Assembly: GCF_036017915.1 (NCBI RefSeq)
Contig: NZ_CP107929.1
Span: forward strand, 1,984,001 to 2,048,000
From: Micromonospora sp. NBC_00421
GTDB lineage: Bacteria; Actinomycetota; Actinomycetes; Mycobacteriales; Micromonosporaceae
Direction: 5' to 3'
DNA length: 64,000 bases
A program made the position numbers and the translations under genes. How positions within the stretch are numbered: the first letter of the stretch is position 1; each line of letters opens with the position of its first letter. Shown in pieces: positions 42,583 through 51,158 of the stretch. Under the pieces are notes generated by a model. That model was not told where the DNA came from, ran no database searches, and saw nothing but the letters and a program-made list of their open reading frames with translations.

Positions 42583-43923
42583 TCAGCGGATGCTCCATCG
42601 CTGGTTCGACCCGCCGGCGCAGGTCCACAGGATCACCCGGGTGCCGTTGGCGGTCCCGCCCGACTCGGCGTCCAGGCACAGGCCGGACTGGGTGCCGCTG
42701 ATCGTGCCGTTGGTGTTGACGTTCCACAGTTGGTTGGTGCCGCCGGTGCAGTCCCAGATGATGGCTCTCGTGCCGGGGGACGTGCCACCGCCCTCAGCGT
42801 CCAGGCACTTGTTGCCGTACACCCGCAGTTGTCCCGCGCCGGTGCGTTCCCATCGCTGGTGGGATCCGCCGTTGCAGTCCCAGAGCGCCACCGCGGTGCC
42901 GTTCGCCTGGGAGGCGTTGGTCACGTCCACGCAGCGGCCGGAGGCGGTACCGACGATCGCACCGGCCGTCGAGGGTGGCGACGTGGGCGGCGGGGTGGTC
43001 GGGGTGTCAAGACCGAAGAAGTGGATGGTGTCGTCCGCGAGGATTTGCAGGTTGTGCGGTTGGCCGGTCTCCTGGATCGCTTCGACGCCATTGCCGTAGC
43101 GGGTGCGGACCCAGCCGGAGCGGGGCTGGTTCTGTTCCGTGGATGTCGGCGTCTGGCTGACGCCGAGCACGTTGGTCCACTGCTTGATCTCTTCGCCGAA
43201 GTTGGGGAAGCGCAGGGTGTCGTCGTTGGTGCCGTGCCACAGTTGCATCCGTGGCCGGGCGCCGGAGTAGCCGGGATATGCGGCCCGCACGACGTCACCC
43301 CACTGCTGGGCCGACCGGATGATCTGTCCGTTGGCGCAGGCGCTGTTCCACGAACTGGGGCCGGCGAAACACCCGAACGGCACGCCGGCGTAGGCCGATC
43401 CCGCACGGAACACGTCCGGGTAGGCGCCGAGCAGCACATTGGTCATCATGCCGCCGGACGAGTGACCCGTCACGAAGATGCGCCCCGGATCCGCGGCGTA
43501 CCGTTGTTGGACATAGTTCACCATCGACACGATGCCGAGGGAGTCGCCGCCACCGTTGTGGCTCAGCGACGCGGTCGAGTGGACGTCCCAGCACCCGTCA
43601 GTGCTGGGGGCCGACGGATAGATGACGATGAAGCCGTACCGGTCGGCCAGCGATGCGTAGCTGGTGCCGCCGTAGAAGTCCTGTGCGGTGCCGTGACACC
43701 AGTGCACCCCCACCACGACTGCCGGATTGGGTTTGACGCTCGTCGGGACGTACAGGAACATCCGCGCCCCGCTCGGATTGGTGCCGAAGTTGGTGATCTC
43801 CTGGAGCGAGGCGGCAGCTGCGGGCGGTGCCAGCGTCAGCGCGCCGAGGACGACTGCGATGATGCTCGCGGCCCCGACGGCGATCATGGAACGGAGCCGG
43901 TTCGCGGTTCGCTGGCGGCTCAT
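42583..43923 (-). CDS. Secreted CE1/PHB-depolymerase-like esterase with CBM13
   Basis: 446 residues. Signal peptide about 1-38 (APPAAAA). The esterase domain (about 39-300) has HWCHGTAQDF, nucleophile Ser155 in GHSSGG, an Asp in HGTNDDT and a His in GQPHNLQ, matching feruloyl or acetyl-xylan esterases of CE1 and the PHB depolymerase group. A Pro/Ser linker (PTTPPPTSPPSTAG) leads to three ricin-type repeats (about 323-446). It probably strips esters from hemicellulose while bound to it. Its start overlaps the upstream SGNH stop by one base (TGATG), so the pair is coupled. Confidence 0.88.
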   Translation of the reverse strand: MSRQRTANRLRSMIAVGAASIIAVVLGALTLAPPAAAASLQEITNFGTNPSGARMFLYVPTSVKPNPAVVVGVHWCHGTAQDFYGGTSYASLADRYGFIVIYPSAPSTDGCWDVHSTASLSHNGGGDSLGIVSMVNYVQQRYAADPGRIFVTGHSSGGMMTNVLLGAYPDVFRAGSAYAGVPFGCFAGPSSWNSACANGQIIRSAQQWGDVVRAAYPGYSGARPRMQLWHGTNDDTLRFPNFGEEIKQWTNVLGVSQTPTSTEQNQPRSGWVRTRYGNGVEAIQETGQPHNLQILADDTIHFFGLDTPTTPPPTSPPSTAGAIVGTASGRCVDVTNASQANGTAVALWDCNGGSHQRWERTGAGQLRVYGNKCLDAEGGGTSPGTRAIIWDCTGGTNQLWNVNTNGTISGTQSGLCLDAESGGTANGTRVILWTCAGGSNQRWSIR

Positions 43924-44903
43924 CAGTGATCCGCCTGGCTGCCCCGGACCACGCAGGACCGGTTGTTCTCCCAGCCCCAGCCGTCACCGTCCGGGTCGCT
44001 GGCGGCGCTGGCGCAGTACGGGTACCCGTTCGGCGCGGTGGCACTGGGAGTCGGCGTGCCGCTGTCCGCGCGGCCACCCCGGACCACGCAGGACCGGTTG
44101 TTCTCCCAGCCCCAGCCGTCACCGTCCGGGTCGCTGGCGGCGCTGGCGCAGTACGGGAAGCCGTTCGGCGCGGTCGGCGGCGGGGAGGTCGGGGTGGAGG
44201 TTCCCAGCAGCGGGGTCAACGCCGGGAAGAACTTCGCCTCGATCTTACGAATGCCGGTGGTGTCGTTCGGGTGCACGCCGTCGACGGTGTCCTGCGCCGG
44301 ATTGAAGCCGGTGTACTGGTCCACCACCCGGACGGGGGACCTGCTGGTGCTGTTGGTCGCGGCCCACCCGGGAATGCCGGCGTTCAAGCTCTGCACGTTG
44401 GCGTTGCAGTTGCCGCACCCTGCGGGGGCCATCGGCAGGATCTGTGCGACGAGCACCTTGACGTCCGGGTTGTTGGCCCGCATCTGCGCCAGCAACTTCG
44501 AGTACGCGCCCAGGATGGCCGCAGTTCCCTTGTTGCTCCAGACGTCGTTGGTGCCGAGCATCATCACGACGACGTTCGGTCTGGTGGCGGACAGCCACCC
44601 GGGAAGGAGATTGCCGTCGGCGATTCCTGTCGCGAGGAAGCCGCCGTGGCCCTCGTTGTCGACGTCGAAGGTGCCGGAGCAGTACGGGTTCCGCAACGTT
44701 CCGACAAAGTCCACGTTGGGGTATCCGGAGGACTGGAGGTGTTGCCAGAGCAGCGACCGCCAACAGCCGTTCGAACCGGTGATCGAGTCACCGAGGAGCA
44801 TGACCCGGGTGGATGCCGCCGCGCTCGCCGACGGCTGAACGAGGAGGTACGGGGCCAGGATCGCCAGGAAGGCGACGAGGGCGAAACACCACTTTTTCGT
44901 CAC
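43923..44903 (-). CDS. Secreted SGNH esterase with two CBM10-like repeats
   Basis: 326 residues. GTG at 44903 with AAGGAG 7 nt upstream. Signal peptide about 1-29. SGNH blocks: GDSIT (Ser40 region), GTND, and DGVHPND with the catalytic Asp and His. After a Thr/Pro linker the C-terminus carries two near-identical units, each ending DGDGWGWENNRSCVVRG, similar to CBM10 cellulose-binding modules. Likely an acetyl-xylan esterase-type enzyme acting on polymeric substrate; the acyl specificity is not shown by sequence. Confidence 0.85.
   Translation of the reverse strand: MTKKWCFALVAFLAILAPYLLVQPSASAAASTRVMLLGDSITGSNGCWRSLLWQHLQSSGYPNVDFVGTLRNPYCSGTFDVDNEGHGGFLATGIADGNLLPGWLSATRPNVVVMMLGTNDVWSNKGTAAILGAYSKLLAQMRANNPDVKVLVAQILPMAPAGCGNCNANVQSLNAGIPGWAATNSTSRSPVRVVDQYTGFNPAQDTVDGVHPNDTTGIRKIEAKFFPALTPLLGTSTPTSPPPTAPNGFPYCASAASDPDGDGWGWENNRSCVVRGGRADSGTPTPSATAPNGYPYCASAASDPDGDGWGWENNRSCVVRGSQADH
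43942..44174. repeat. Duplicated CBM10-like coding unit
   Basis: Within the SGNH gene, 43942-44039 and 44077-44174 are copies 135 bp apart, with the first 81 bp identical and 2 mismatches in the next few bases. The shift is a multiple of three, so the duplication is in frame and codes for the second binding module. Confidence 0.85.
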
Positions 44904-45069
44904 AGCAGCTCTCCTTGAGGATCGTTTTCGCCGCGTCCAGCGCACGGTCGACGGGGGCCTGACCGGCCCTCTCCGGCGTCGACCACGGCCAGGGCGGTCC
45001 GGGTACGGACATGACTGATCGTCTGATCGGGTGGCGCGGGCGTCCGGTGCCTCAGCCACCCGCTGGTGG

Positions 45070-46188
45070 TCAGCTGACCGCGCAGTTGACCACCGGTGTC
45101 GGGTTGCTGCCGGTCGAGGACACCAGGAAGCCGAAGCTGGTCGTGCCACCCGGTGTCAGGCCGCCGTTCCAGCTCACGTTCTGTGCGGTGACCGTCGTGC
45201 CGGCCTGCGTGACCGTGGCGTTCCATGCCTGCGAGACCTGCTGACCGCTGCCGAGGCTGACCGTTGCGGTCCACGTCGATGTGGCCGCCGTCGAGCCGTT
45301 GCGGATGCTCACCTCGCCCTGGAATCCTCCGGACCACTGGGAGACCACCTGGTACGTCGCCGTGCACCGTCCGTTGCCGGGCGGGGGTGTCGACGGTGAC
45401 GGGGTCGGGGTGGCCGAGGGGGTCGGGTCCGGCGGCGAGGTGGGCGGTGGGGTGCCGCCGAGCACCCGCGCGAGCGCGGGGTGGAAACGGTTGGCCATCT
45501 TGCGGAAACCCGAGTCGTTCGGGTGCACCCCGTCGCCGGTGTCCGTGGCCGCGTCGAAGCCGGTCCACTGGTCCACGACGACGATGGGCGACTGGGCGGT
45601 GGTGAGACCGGCGGCCCAGCCGGGGATCCGGTTGTTGAGCGTGATGGTGTCGGCGGGGCAGGTGGCGCAGCCGTGGTGCGGGATGATCTGCGAGACGATG
45701 ATCTTCATGCTGGGGTTGTTCGCCCGCATCTGCCCGACCAGCTTGGTGAACGCGGCGAGGATCGTGTCCATGGACTGCCAGCCGCCCCAGAGGTCGTTCG
45801 TGCCCAGGTGCATCACGACCACATCCGGCCGTGCCGCGCTCAACCAGGGCGGGAGCTGGTTGTTGCCGGCGATGCCGACGGCGGAGAAGCCACCGTGGCC
45901 CTCGTGGTCGGCATCGTAGGAGAAGCCGTAGTTGCAGCTTCCGCCATCCGAGGCGCTGCCGACGAAGTCGATGTTCGAGTAGCCGGCGGTCTGCAACTGG
46001 TTCCAGAGCAGGGCGCGCCAGCAGCCGGGGCCCGCGGTGATCGAGTCGCCCAGCGGCATGATCCTGATCGGCGCTGCCGCCGACTGGTGGGGGGCCGACC
46101 GCACAGGGGTGCCGGGGAGCGCCATCGTGAGCGCCAGGGTCGTGGTGATCGCGGCGAGCGCCGCGTACCGAAGGGTCTTTCGCGACAT
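45070..46188 (-). CDS. Secreted SGNH esterase with CBM2
   Basis: 372 residues. Signal peptide about 1-31. SGNH blocks: GDSITAGPGCW (Ser49), GTNDLWGG, and GDGVHPNDSGF. A Pro/Thr/Ser linker (about 245-275) joins a CBM2-type module at the C-terminus (CTATYQVVSQWSGGFQGEV to FGFLVSSTG and a last Cys). The catalytic part resembles CE3-type acetyl-xylan esterases and the neighbouring 43923-44903 product; the two likely arose by duplication with a different binding module. ATG at 46188 has GGGAG 6 nt upstream. Confidence 0.87.
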   Translation of the reverse strand: MSRKTLRYAALAAITTTLALTMALPGTPVRSAPHQSAAAPIRIMPLGDSITAGPGCWRALLWNQLQTAGYSNIDFVGSASDGGSCNYGFSYDADHEGHGGFSAVGIAGNNQLPPWLSAARPDVVVMHLGTNDLWGGWQSMDTILAAFTKLVGQMRANNPSMKIIVSQIIPHHGCATCPADTITLNNRIPGWAAGLTTAQSPIVVVDQWTGFDAATDTGDGVHPNDSGFRKMANRFHPALARVLGGTPPPTSPPDPTPSATPTPSPSTPPPGNGRCTATYQVVSQWSGGFQGEVSIRNGSTAATSTWTATVSLGSGQQVSQAWNATVTQAGTTVTAQNVSWNGGLTPGGTTSFGFLVSSTGSNPTPVVNCAVS

Positions 46189-46198
46189 CGGGGACTCC

Positions 46199-46318
46199 CT
46201 ACCGCGTCACGGTGAGCAGATGATCGCGGCCGAGGCGGGGAAGTGTGGCCGCAGGCAGTCTGGCGGCCACCGGCGAGTCGGCTGACGCCGACGCCGGCAG
46301 GACAGGGTGAGGTGTCAT
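46199..46318 (-). CDS. Small upstream ORF, possible leader peptide (39 aa)
   Basis: A 39-residue frame from ATG 46318 to TAG 46199 with AGGAGA 7 nt before the ATG. It ends 10 bp before the SGNH gene start and lies between that gene and the candidate promoter at 46368-46395. The product is Ala/Pro/Leu-rich (MTPHPVLPASASADSPVAAR), ends LLTVTR and has no signal peptide. It could be a leader that couples or attenuates translation of the esterase, or just a chance frame. Confidence 0.35.
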   Translation of the reverse strand: MTPHPVLPASASADSPVAARLPAATLPRLGRDHLLTVTR

Positions 46319-46367
46319 TGATGCTCTCCTGAACTAGCGGGGAGCGTCGATGGGAGCGCACCTCGGA

Positions 46368-46395
46368 GCTTTATTCATTAACATGATTAAGTCAA
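46368..46395 (-). promoter_or_regulatory. Candidate promoter with AT-rich operator
   Basis: On the minus strand TTGACT (46390-46395) and TAAAGC (46368-46373) are 16 bp apart. The spacer contains TTAACATGATTAA (46378-46390, TTAA arms), a possible repressor site. It overlaps the last bases of the leftward methyltransferase gene and drives the leader ORF and the SGNH gene. Confidence 0.4.
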
Positions 46396-47181
46396 GTGGG
46401 TCGATGTGGAGAGTCGAGGCGGTGACGCTCGCCGGCGAGCGAGGAGGGAGAAGGAGTTCGGCAGTCGGCCGTCCCATGCGGCGGCGGTGACACCGCCCGC
46501 CCGCCAGAACGGCTCGGCATACTCACCGACGTGCAGGACCTCCATGCCGGCGGCCACCAACGCGGTGATGACCTGACCGAGGTTCCACTGCCACTCGACC
46601 GCGCCGTTGCCGGGGAAGGTGTCGTTGACGTGGCTGGTGGCGAAGTAGCTGCGGTCGGGGCGGATCCGGGGCTGGTCGGTGTCCCACGTCCACAGCGGTA
46701 CTGCCGGATGTGCCTCGTAGACGAACAGGTGCCCGGCGGGTCGTAGCAGCCTGACCACCTCGTTGGCCCACGCGTCCAGGTCGGGCATCCAGATCAGCGC
46801 GCCCTTCCCGGTGTAGACCAGGTCGGCGCTGGCGTCCGGCAAGGGTACGTGCTGTGGCACTGTGGCGGCGATGTACCGGCATGCCACGCCGAGTTCGTCG
46901 GCTCGCCGCTGCGCCGCATCGACGGCGACTTCGCTGTAGTCGACGCCGACCACGGATCTGGCCCCGGCGTACACGAGCGCGGGGTCGTCCAGGCCGTGGC
47001 CGCTCTGAAGATGGATCACCTCGGGCGCATGGGCCAGGACATCCCGCAGCAGGTCGCGCTCGATGTCGAGGAGCGAGTCACCGGTCGCTGCTTGGGCCAA
47101 CAGATCGTCGTACTCGCGTACATGCTCCTGTGACGCCGTCTCCCAGGCGATCTTGTTCGTCAGCGTCGTCGGATCGTCCAT
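46387..47181 (-). CDS. Class I SAM-dependent methyltransferase
   Basis: 264 residues. The ATG at 47181 is chosen as the second of two adjacent ATGs; AAGGAGG lies 5 nt upstream. Motif I is unusual, VIHLQSGHGLDDPALV in place of the Gly-rich loop; SVVGVDYSEVAVDAA supplies the acidic residue and DLVYTGKGALIWM the later strand, as in small-molecule or ubiquinone-type methyltransferases. The substrate is unknown. It lies between the galactosidase and the esterases and does not obviously belong to either; gaps of 95 and 198 bp suggest its own unit. Confidence 0.75.
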   Translation of the reverse strand: MDDPTTLTNKIAWETASQEHVREYDDLLAQAATGDSLLDIERDLLRDVLAHAPEVIHLQSGHGLDDPALVYAGARSVVGVDYSEVAVDAAQRRADELGVACRYIAATVPQHVPLPDASADLVYTGKGALIWMPDLDAWANEVVRLLRPAGHLFVYEAHPAVPLWTWDTDQPRIRPDRSYFATSHVNDTFPGNGAVEWQWNLGQVITALVAAGMEVLHVGEYAEPFWRAGGVTAAAWDGRLPNSFSLLARRRASPPRLSTSTHLT

Positions 47182-47276
47182 CATGTCCTCCTTCACGCCA
47201 CCAGGCTTCAGCAAGAGGGTCGACCGGCACGGCGATGCGGCAGAGCCCACCACAGAACGCATTGCCGCTGCGGTCG

Positions 47277-49433
47277 TCAGACTGCGGTGAGGTGCAGCAC
47301 GAGCGCCTGTACCGGCCAGAGGGCGGGTAGCTGCAGGCCGACCTCGGTGAGCACCAGGCCCGGGACGACGACCGGTGTCTTGCCCACCCACGCCGGGGTC
47401 GCCCATCCCCACTGCGCCGCGCCGATCTCGTCGCGGAGGCGCACCGAGTATCGGCGCTCCGGGTCCAGACCGTCCAGCCGCAGCCGCTCGACCAGCGCCT
47501 CCTCGAACGAGCTGACCGTGCACACGGTGAACAGCGCCTCGCCCCGGTCGGGGGCGACCACGCCGCGCACCCGCAGCGCCGGGTCGCACACGTCCGGGTG
47601 CACCACGGTGCCGGTGTGCAACAACCCGCGGAGCTCCTTGTAGAGGTCGGCGAACGCGGTGATCGCGTCGACCTCCTCGTCGGTACACCCCACGATGTCC
47701 CACTCGAACCCTGCCGAGCCCTGCAGGGCGGTGGCCATGCGGTAGGACAGGGCGGTGGCGCGACCCGACGAGTGTGCGGGCGAGGGGCCCACATGAGCGC
47801 CGACGAGCTCCGGTGGCAGCAGGAGTTCCGTCCAGCGTTGGATGTCCTGCCGCTCGACGGGGTCGTTGGAGTCCGACGCCCACACCCGGTCGGTGCGTTC
47901 GAGGATGCCGAGGTCGGCGCGTGCCCCGCCGGAGGAGCACGACTCGATTTCGAGGCCCGGGTGGTCGGCCTTGAGGCGCTCGATCAGCCGGTACACGGCG
48001 AGCGTCTGCGCGTGCGTGCCGGGCACCCCGTCATGCACCGCTTCGACCAGGTCCCGATTGTGGTCCCACTTGATGAAGTCGATGCCGAGCCCGCCGATCA
48101 GCGCGGACATCTGCGCCCGCACATGCTCCCAGGCTTCGGGATGGGCCAGGTCGAGCACGTACTGGGTGCGGAAGGACAGCCCCGTGGGCGACGGAACCGA
48201 CGCCGGGTTGGCGAGCAGCCAGTCCGGGTGCGCGCGGGCCAACTCCGAGTCGAGGTTGACCATTTCGGGCTCGAACCACAGCCCGAACTGCATGCTGAGT
48301 GAGTGGACGAGGTCTGTCAGGGGTTCGAGGCCCTGCGGCCACACCGTCGGGTCGACCTGCCAGTCGCCCAGCCCTGCGGTGTCGTCGCGGCGGCCGAGAA
48401 ACCAGCCGTCGTCGAGCACGAAGCGCTCCACGCCCACGGCGGCGGCGCGGTGTGCGAGCTGCTCCAGGCGGGCGGGGTCGTGCTGGAAGTAGACCGCCTC
48501 CCACGTGTTGAGCACGAGCGGCCGGGGGGTACGGGGATGCCGGGGCCGCGCCCGTGTCCAGGTGTGAAAGCGGTCCGCGATGCCGTCGAGACCCGCGGCG
48601 GACCACGCGAAGTACGCCGTGGGGGTGCGGTACGACTCGCCGGGAGCCAGGCGCACCTCCCCGCGTCGCACCAGCTCGCCGACGCCGAGCAGCGTGACAT
48701 GCTCCGTGACCCGGTCGGTGCGGTGACGGACGTCGGCACTCCAACCGAGGTGGACCGCCCACGCCTCACCCCGGCGGTTGCGCGGTGACCCGATCGACGC
48801 GATCGTCACCCATGGGGCGTCGTGCCCCCCACGGCCGCGGCGCGACTCGCGGGTGGTCGTCCCCCGGGGCATGGCCGTGGTGAGCGGCGACTTCTCCCGG
48901 GTCCAACGCCCGGAGAAGGCGGTGAGGTGGTCGGCGGTCTTCGGCACCGGGAGCGTCGCCTCCAGCCATGCCACCTCCACCTCCCCGGCACCGTCGTTGA
49001 TCAGCTCGTGCTGCAGGAGCGCCAGCCCGCCGGCGCCGAGTTCCACCCGGATGCGCAGGGTCAGGCCGGCGACGGCGTCGGTCGCGGTGATGCGCACGGA
49101 CCCGGAATCCTCGTGCTCGACCTGCGACGACCAGCGCGGATAGAGGGGACGGCCGTCGCGGGTGGCGAGCAGACCCGGTCGGCCGGACCAGCCGTTCGCT
49201 TCCTCGGGCACGACTGGTAGGCGCCAGGCGGCGTCCAGCGTGCCGGGCGTCGTCTGCCGGCTGGTGGCCAGGTCCAGGGCGTCGAGGTCGCCGGCCTCCA
49301 GCGGGCCGAGGTCGGCGCCCCAGTGCAGGACGGCGGGCAGGCCGGTGGCGGGATGGGCGAGGATGATGGCCACGCCGTCGCGGCGCAGTGCTGTCCAGGC
49401 GGTGTGCGGTACGGGGGTGCGTGGAGACGACAT
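47277..49433 (-). CDS. GH36 alpha-galactosidase
   Basis: 718 residues, no signal peptide, so cytoplasmic. An N-terminal beta-sandwich (about 1-300) is followed by a TIM barrel with the family signatures: RFVLDDGWFLGRR, GLWFEPEMVN, FIKWDHNRDLVE (nucleophile Asp in KWDHN) and RVWASDSNDPVERQ (acid/base Asp in SDSND). Removes alpha-1,6-galactosyl residues from galactomanno-oligosaccharides or raffinose-type sugars. ATG at 49433. The ROK repressor gene lies 49 bp upstream on the same strand, so the two likely share a transcript. Confidence 0.92.
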   Translation of the reverse strand: MSSPRTPVPHTAWTALRRDGVAIILAHPATGLPAVLHWGADLGPLEAGDLDALDLATSRQTTPGTLDAAWRLPVVPEEANGWSGRPGLLATRDGRPLYPRWSSQVEHEDSGSVRITATDAVAGLTLRIRVELGAGGLALLQHELINDGAGEVEVAWLEATLPVPKTADHLTAFSGRWTREKSPLTTAMPRGTTTRESRRGRGGHDAPWVTIASIGSPRNRRGEAWAVHLGWSADVRHRTDRVTEHVTLLGVGELVRRGEVRLAPGESYRTPTAYFAWSAAGLDGIADRFHTWTRARPRHPRTPRPLVLNTWEAVYFQHDPARLEQLAHRAAAVGVERFVLDDGWFLGRRDDTAGLGDWQVDPTVWPQGLEPLTDLVHSLSMQFGLWFEPEMVNLDSELARAHPDWLLANPASVPSPTGLSFRTQYVLDLAHPEAWEHVRAQMSALIGGLGIDFIKWDHNRDLVEAVHDGVPGTHAQTLAVYRLIERLKADHPGLEIESCSSGGARADLGILERTDRVWASDSNDPVERQDIQRWTELLLPPELVGAHVGPSPAHSSGRATALSYRMATALQGSAGFEWDIVGCTDEEVDAITAFADLYKELRGLLHTGTVVHPDVCDPALRVRGVVAPDRGEALFTVCTVSSFEEALVERLRLDGLDPERRYSVRLRDEIGAAQWGWATPAWVGKTPVVVPGLVLTEVGLQLPALWPVQALVLHLTAV

Positions 49434-49482
49434 CTCTCTCCTGGCTCTCGTCGGGCGGGACCGGGCGGGGTGGGTGGGGACG

Positions 49483-50694
49483 TCAGGCGGGCGTCCTGGC
49501 GATGTGCTCCACGGTGACGCTGCGCAGGACGTGGAGGGCGCCGCCGATGGCGGCGGCGGTGTCCACGTTGGCGGACAGGAGGACGCGGGGCCGGCTGAGC
49601 TTTCGGCTGAGCGCGTGGCGGGTCAGCTCCGCCTCGATGAACTGCTGGTAGAGCGGGCCGGCGCTGATGAGGGCGGGTCCCGCCAGCACGACGGTGTCGA
49701 GATCGAAGAGGTTTACCATGGTCACCGCCGTGCGACCGATCCAACGGGCGGACTGCTGGAGGATCGTCGTGGCGTCCGGGTCGCCCGCCTGCCAGCCGCG
49801 CACGACGCGCCCGAAGTCGGCGAGGGTGTCTTCCTCGTGGGCCTTGATGCCGAGGCGCTCGGCGAGGTCGGGGCGGGCGAGCACCTGCGCGACGACCGTG
49901 CGCGGGCCCGCCTCGGCCTCGGCGCAGCCGCGGTTGCCGCAGACGCAGGGGGCGCTGGCGCCCATGAGCCCCACGTGCCCTATCTCGACGGCGTTCGAGG
50001 CGCGACCGCGGTAGGCGTTGCCGTCCGCCACGATGCCGCCACCCAGGCCGGAGCCCAGGTAGATGAGCCCGAACGTGTCGGTCGGCACCGTGCCGGACCA
50101 CTGCTCGCCGGTGGCCGCCGCCGTCGCGTCGTTCTCCAGCAGGACGGGTAGACCGAGCCGGTTCGACAGTGTCGATGTCAGGGGGTACTGGAGCCAGTCG
50201 GGCGTGGGATGGGCCATCAGCAGCATGCCGCGCTCGCGGTCCTGAGGCCCGTGGGTGACCAGGCCGACGCCGAGGACCCGCCCGCGCGGCACGCCCGTGC
50301 GGTGTACCAGGTCGTCGACCTGGTCGGCCAGGGTGGAGACGGCCGCATCCGGCCCGCTGGTCCCGGTGCCGCGGAAGCCTGCGGTCGCGACCCGCCGGCC
50401 GGCGAAGTCGATCACGACGATCGTCGTCGTGGTGCGGTCGAACTGGACGCCGATGGCGTACCAGGCATCGGCCTCCAGTTCCAGCAGGCGTCGGGGCTGG
50501 CCCCGGCCCTGCTGCTCACGACCCACCTCGCGCACGAGGCCCCCGTCGAGCAGGCGGCGGACCACATGGGTGATCCTGGCCTGCGTGAGGCCGGAGAGTT
50601 CGGCGAGCTCCACCCGGCTGAGCGTGCCGCGGGTGCGCAGGAGATCGAGCATTCGCCCGGCCGTGGTGACGCGGCCATCGTCGTTGCGGAGCAT
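49483..50694 (-). CDS. ROK-family transcriptional repressor
   Basis: 403 residues. The ATG at 50694 has GGAGGG 7 nt upstream; an earlier in-frame start lacks a site. An N-terminal winged helix-turn-helix (about 10-65, RVELAELSGLTQARITHVVRRLLDGGLV) precedes the ROK sugar-kinase-like fold with GLIYLGSGLGGG and the zinc-binding CVCGNRGCAEAEAG. Such repressors sense a sugar or sugar phosphate. Its position between the galactosidase and the importer makes it the likely regulator of the galactomannan genes. Confidence 0.9.
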   Translation of the reverse strand: MLRNDDGRVTTAGRMLDLLRTRGTLSRVELAELSGLTQARITHVVRRLLDGGLVREVGREQQGRGQPRRLLELEADAWYAIGVQFDRTTTTIVVIDFAGRRVATAGFRGTGTSGPDAAVSTLADQVDDLVHRTGVPRGRVLGVGLVTHGPQDRERGMLLMAHPTPDWLQYPLTSTLSNRLGLPVLLENDATAAATGEQWSGTVPTDTFGLIYLGSGLGGGIVADGNAYRGRASNAVEIGHVGLMGASAPCVCGNRGCAEAEAGPRTVVAQVLARPDLAERLGIKAHEEDTLADFGRVVRGWQAGDPDATTILQQSARWIGRTAVTMVNLFDLDTVVLAGPALISAGPLYQQFIEAELTRHALSRKLSRPRVLLSANVDTAAAIGGALHVLRSVTVEHIARTPA

Positions 50695-50763
50695 GCCGGA
50701 GCCCTCCTGGATCCGATCGGGAGCTGGAACCGGGTTGATCACTCCCGCTCATATGTTCATCCG

Positions 50764-51095
50764 ATCAACTAAATAGCGCAAGGGGCGACGAGGGTGACCT
50801 CACCGGCCCGGCGAAGCCGATGGGTCGGGATCGGCGCGGTGTGGTCGGGCTGGACGACGACGGCATGCCCGGTGGCAGCGCCCAGCTCGGACCGAAGCCG
50901 GCGACTTTCCAGGTGTATCCGCTGCTCATGGTCTGTGTGAAGGGTGCCGCGAATCCTCGGCAGGGTGGCCCGTCCCTGGCGGTCGCCGGGGCGGGGCCGG
51001 GCGGCTGTGACCAGCTGTTCGCCGGTGCCGGAGCGAGAACTTATCGAGATCAATTCGCCCCATGCATTGACTGAGTAAATTTAGTCGCTTAAGAA
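50764..51095. promoter_or_regulatory. Divergent ROK/importer regulatory region
   Basis: 464 bp separates the ROK and importer starts. CAACTAAAT (50767-50775, near the ROK start) and, on the minus strand, GACTAAATTTACTCAGTC (51069-51086) share the half-site ACTAAAT. The second copy sits inside a promoter-like pair on the plus strand, TTGACT (51067-51072) and TAAGAA (51090-51095), 17 bp apart. A repressor bound there would block the importer. The middle of the gap shows nothing. Confidence 0.5.
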
Positions 51096-51158
51096 TACAT
51101 GTCATGCCCTTCCTGGGCCATGGCGGGCGAGCACCGCCCCCCGCGTGAAAGGACCAAG

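Noticed and set aside
43942..44174. The repeat pair as a CRISPR-like array
   Set aside because: There are only two copies, they are inside a coding frame and encode protein modules.
44788..45012. A 74-residue minus-strand leader in front of the CBM10-bearing esterase
   Set aside because: Its frame overlaps deeply into the esterase's signal peptide in another frame and has no good ribosome site.
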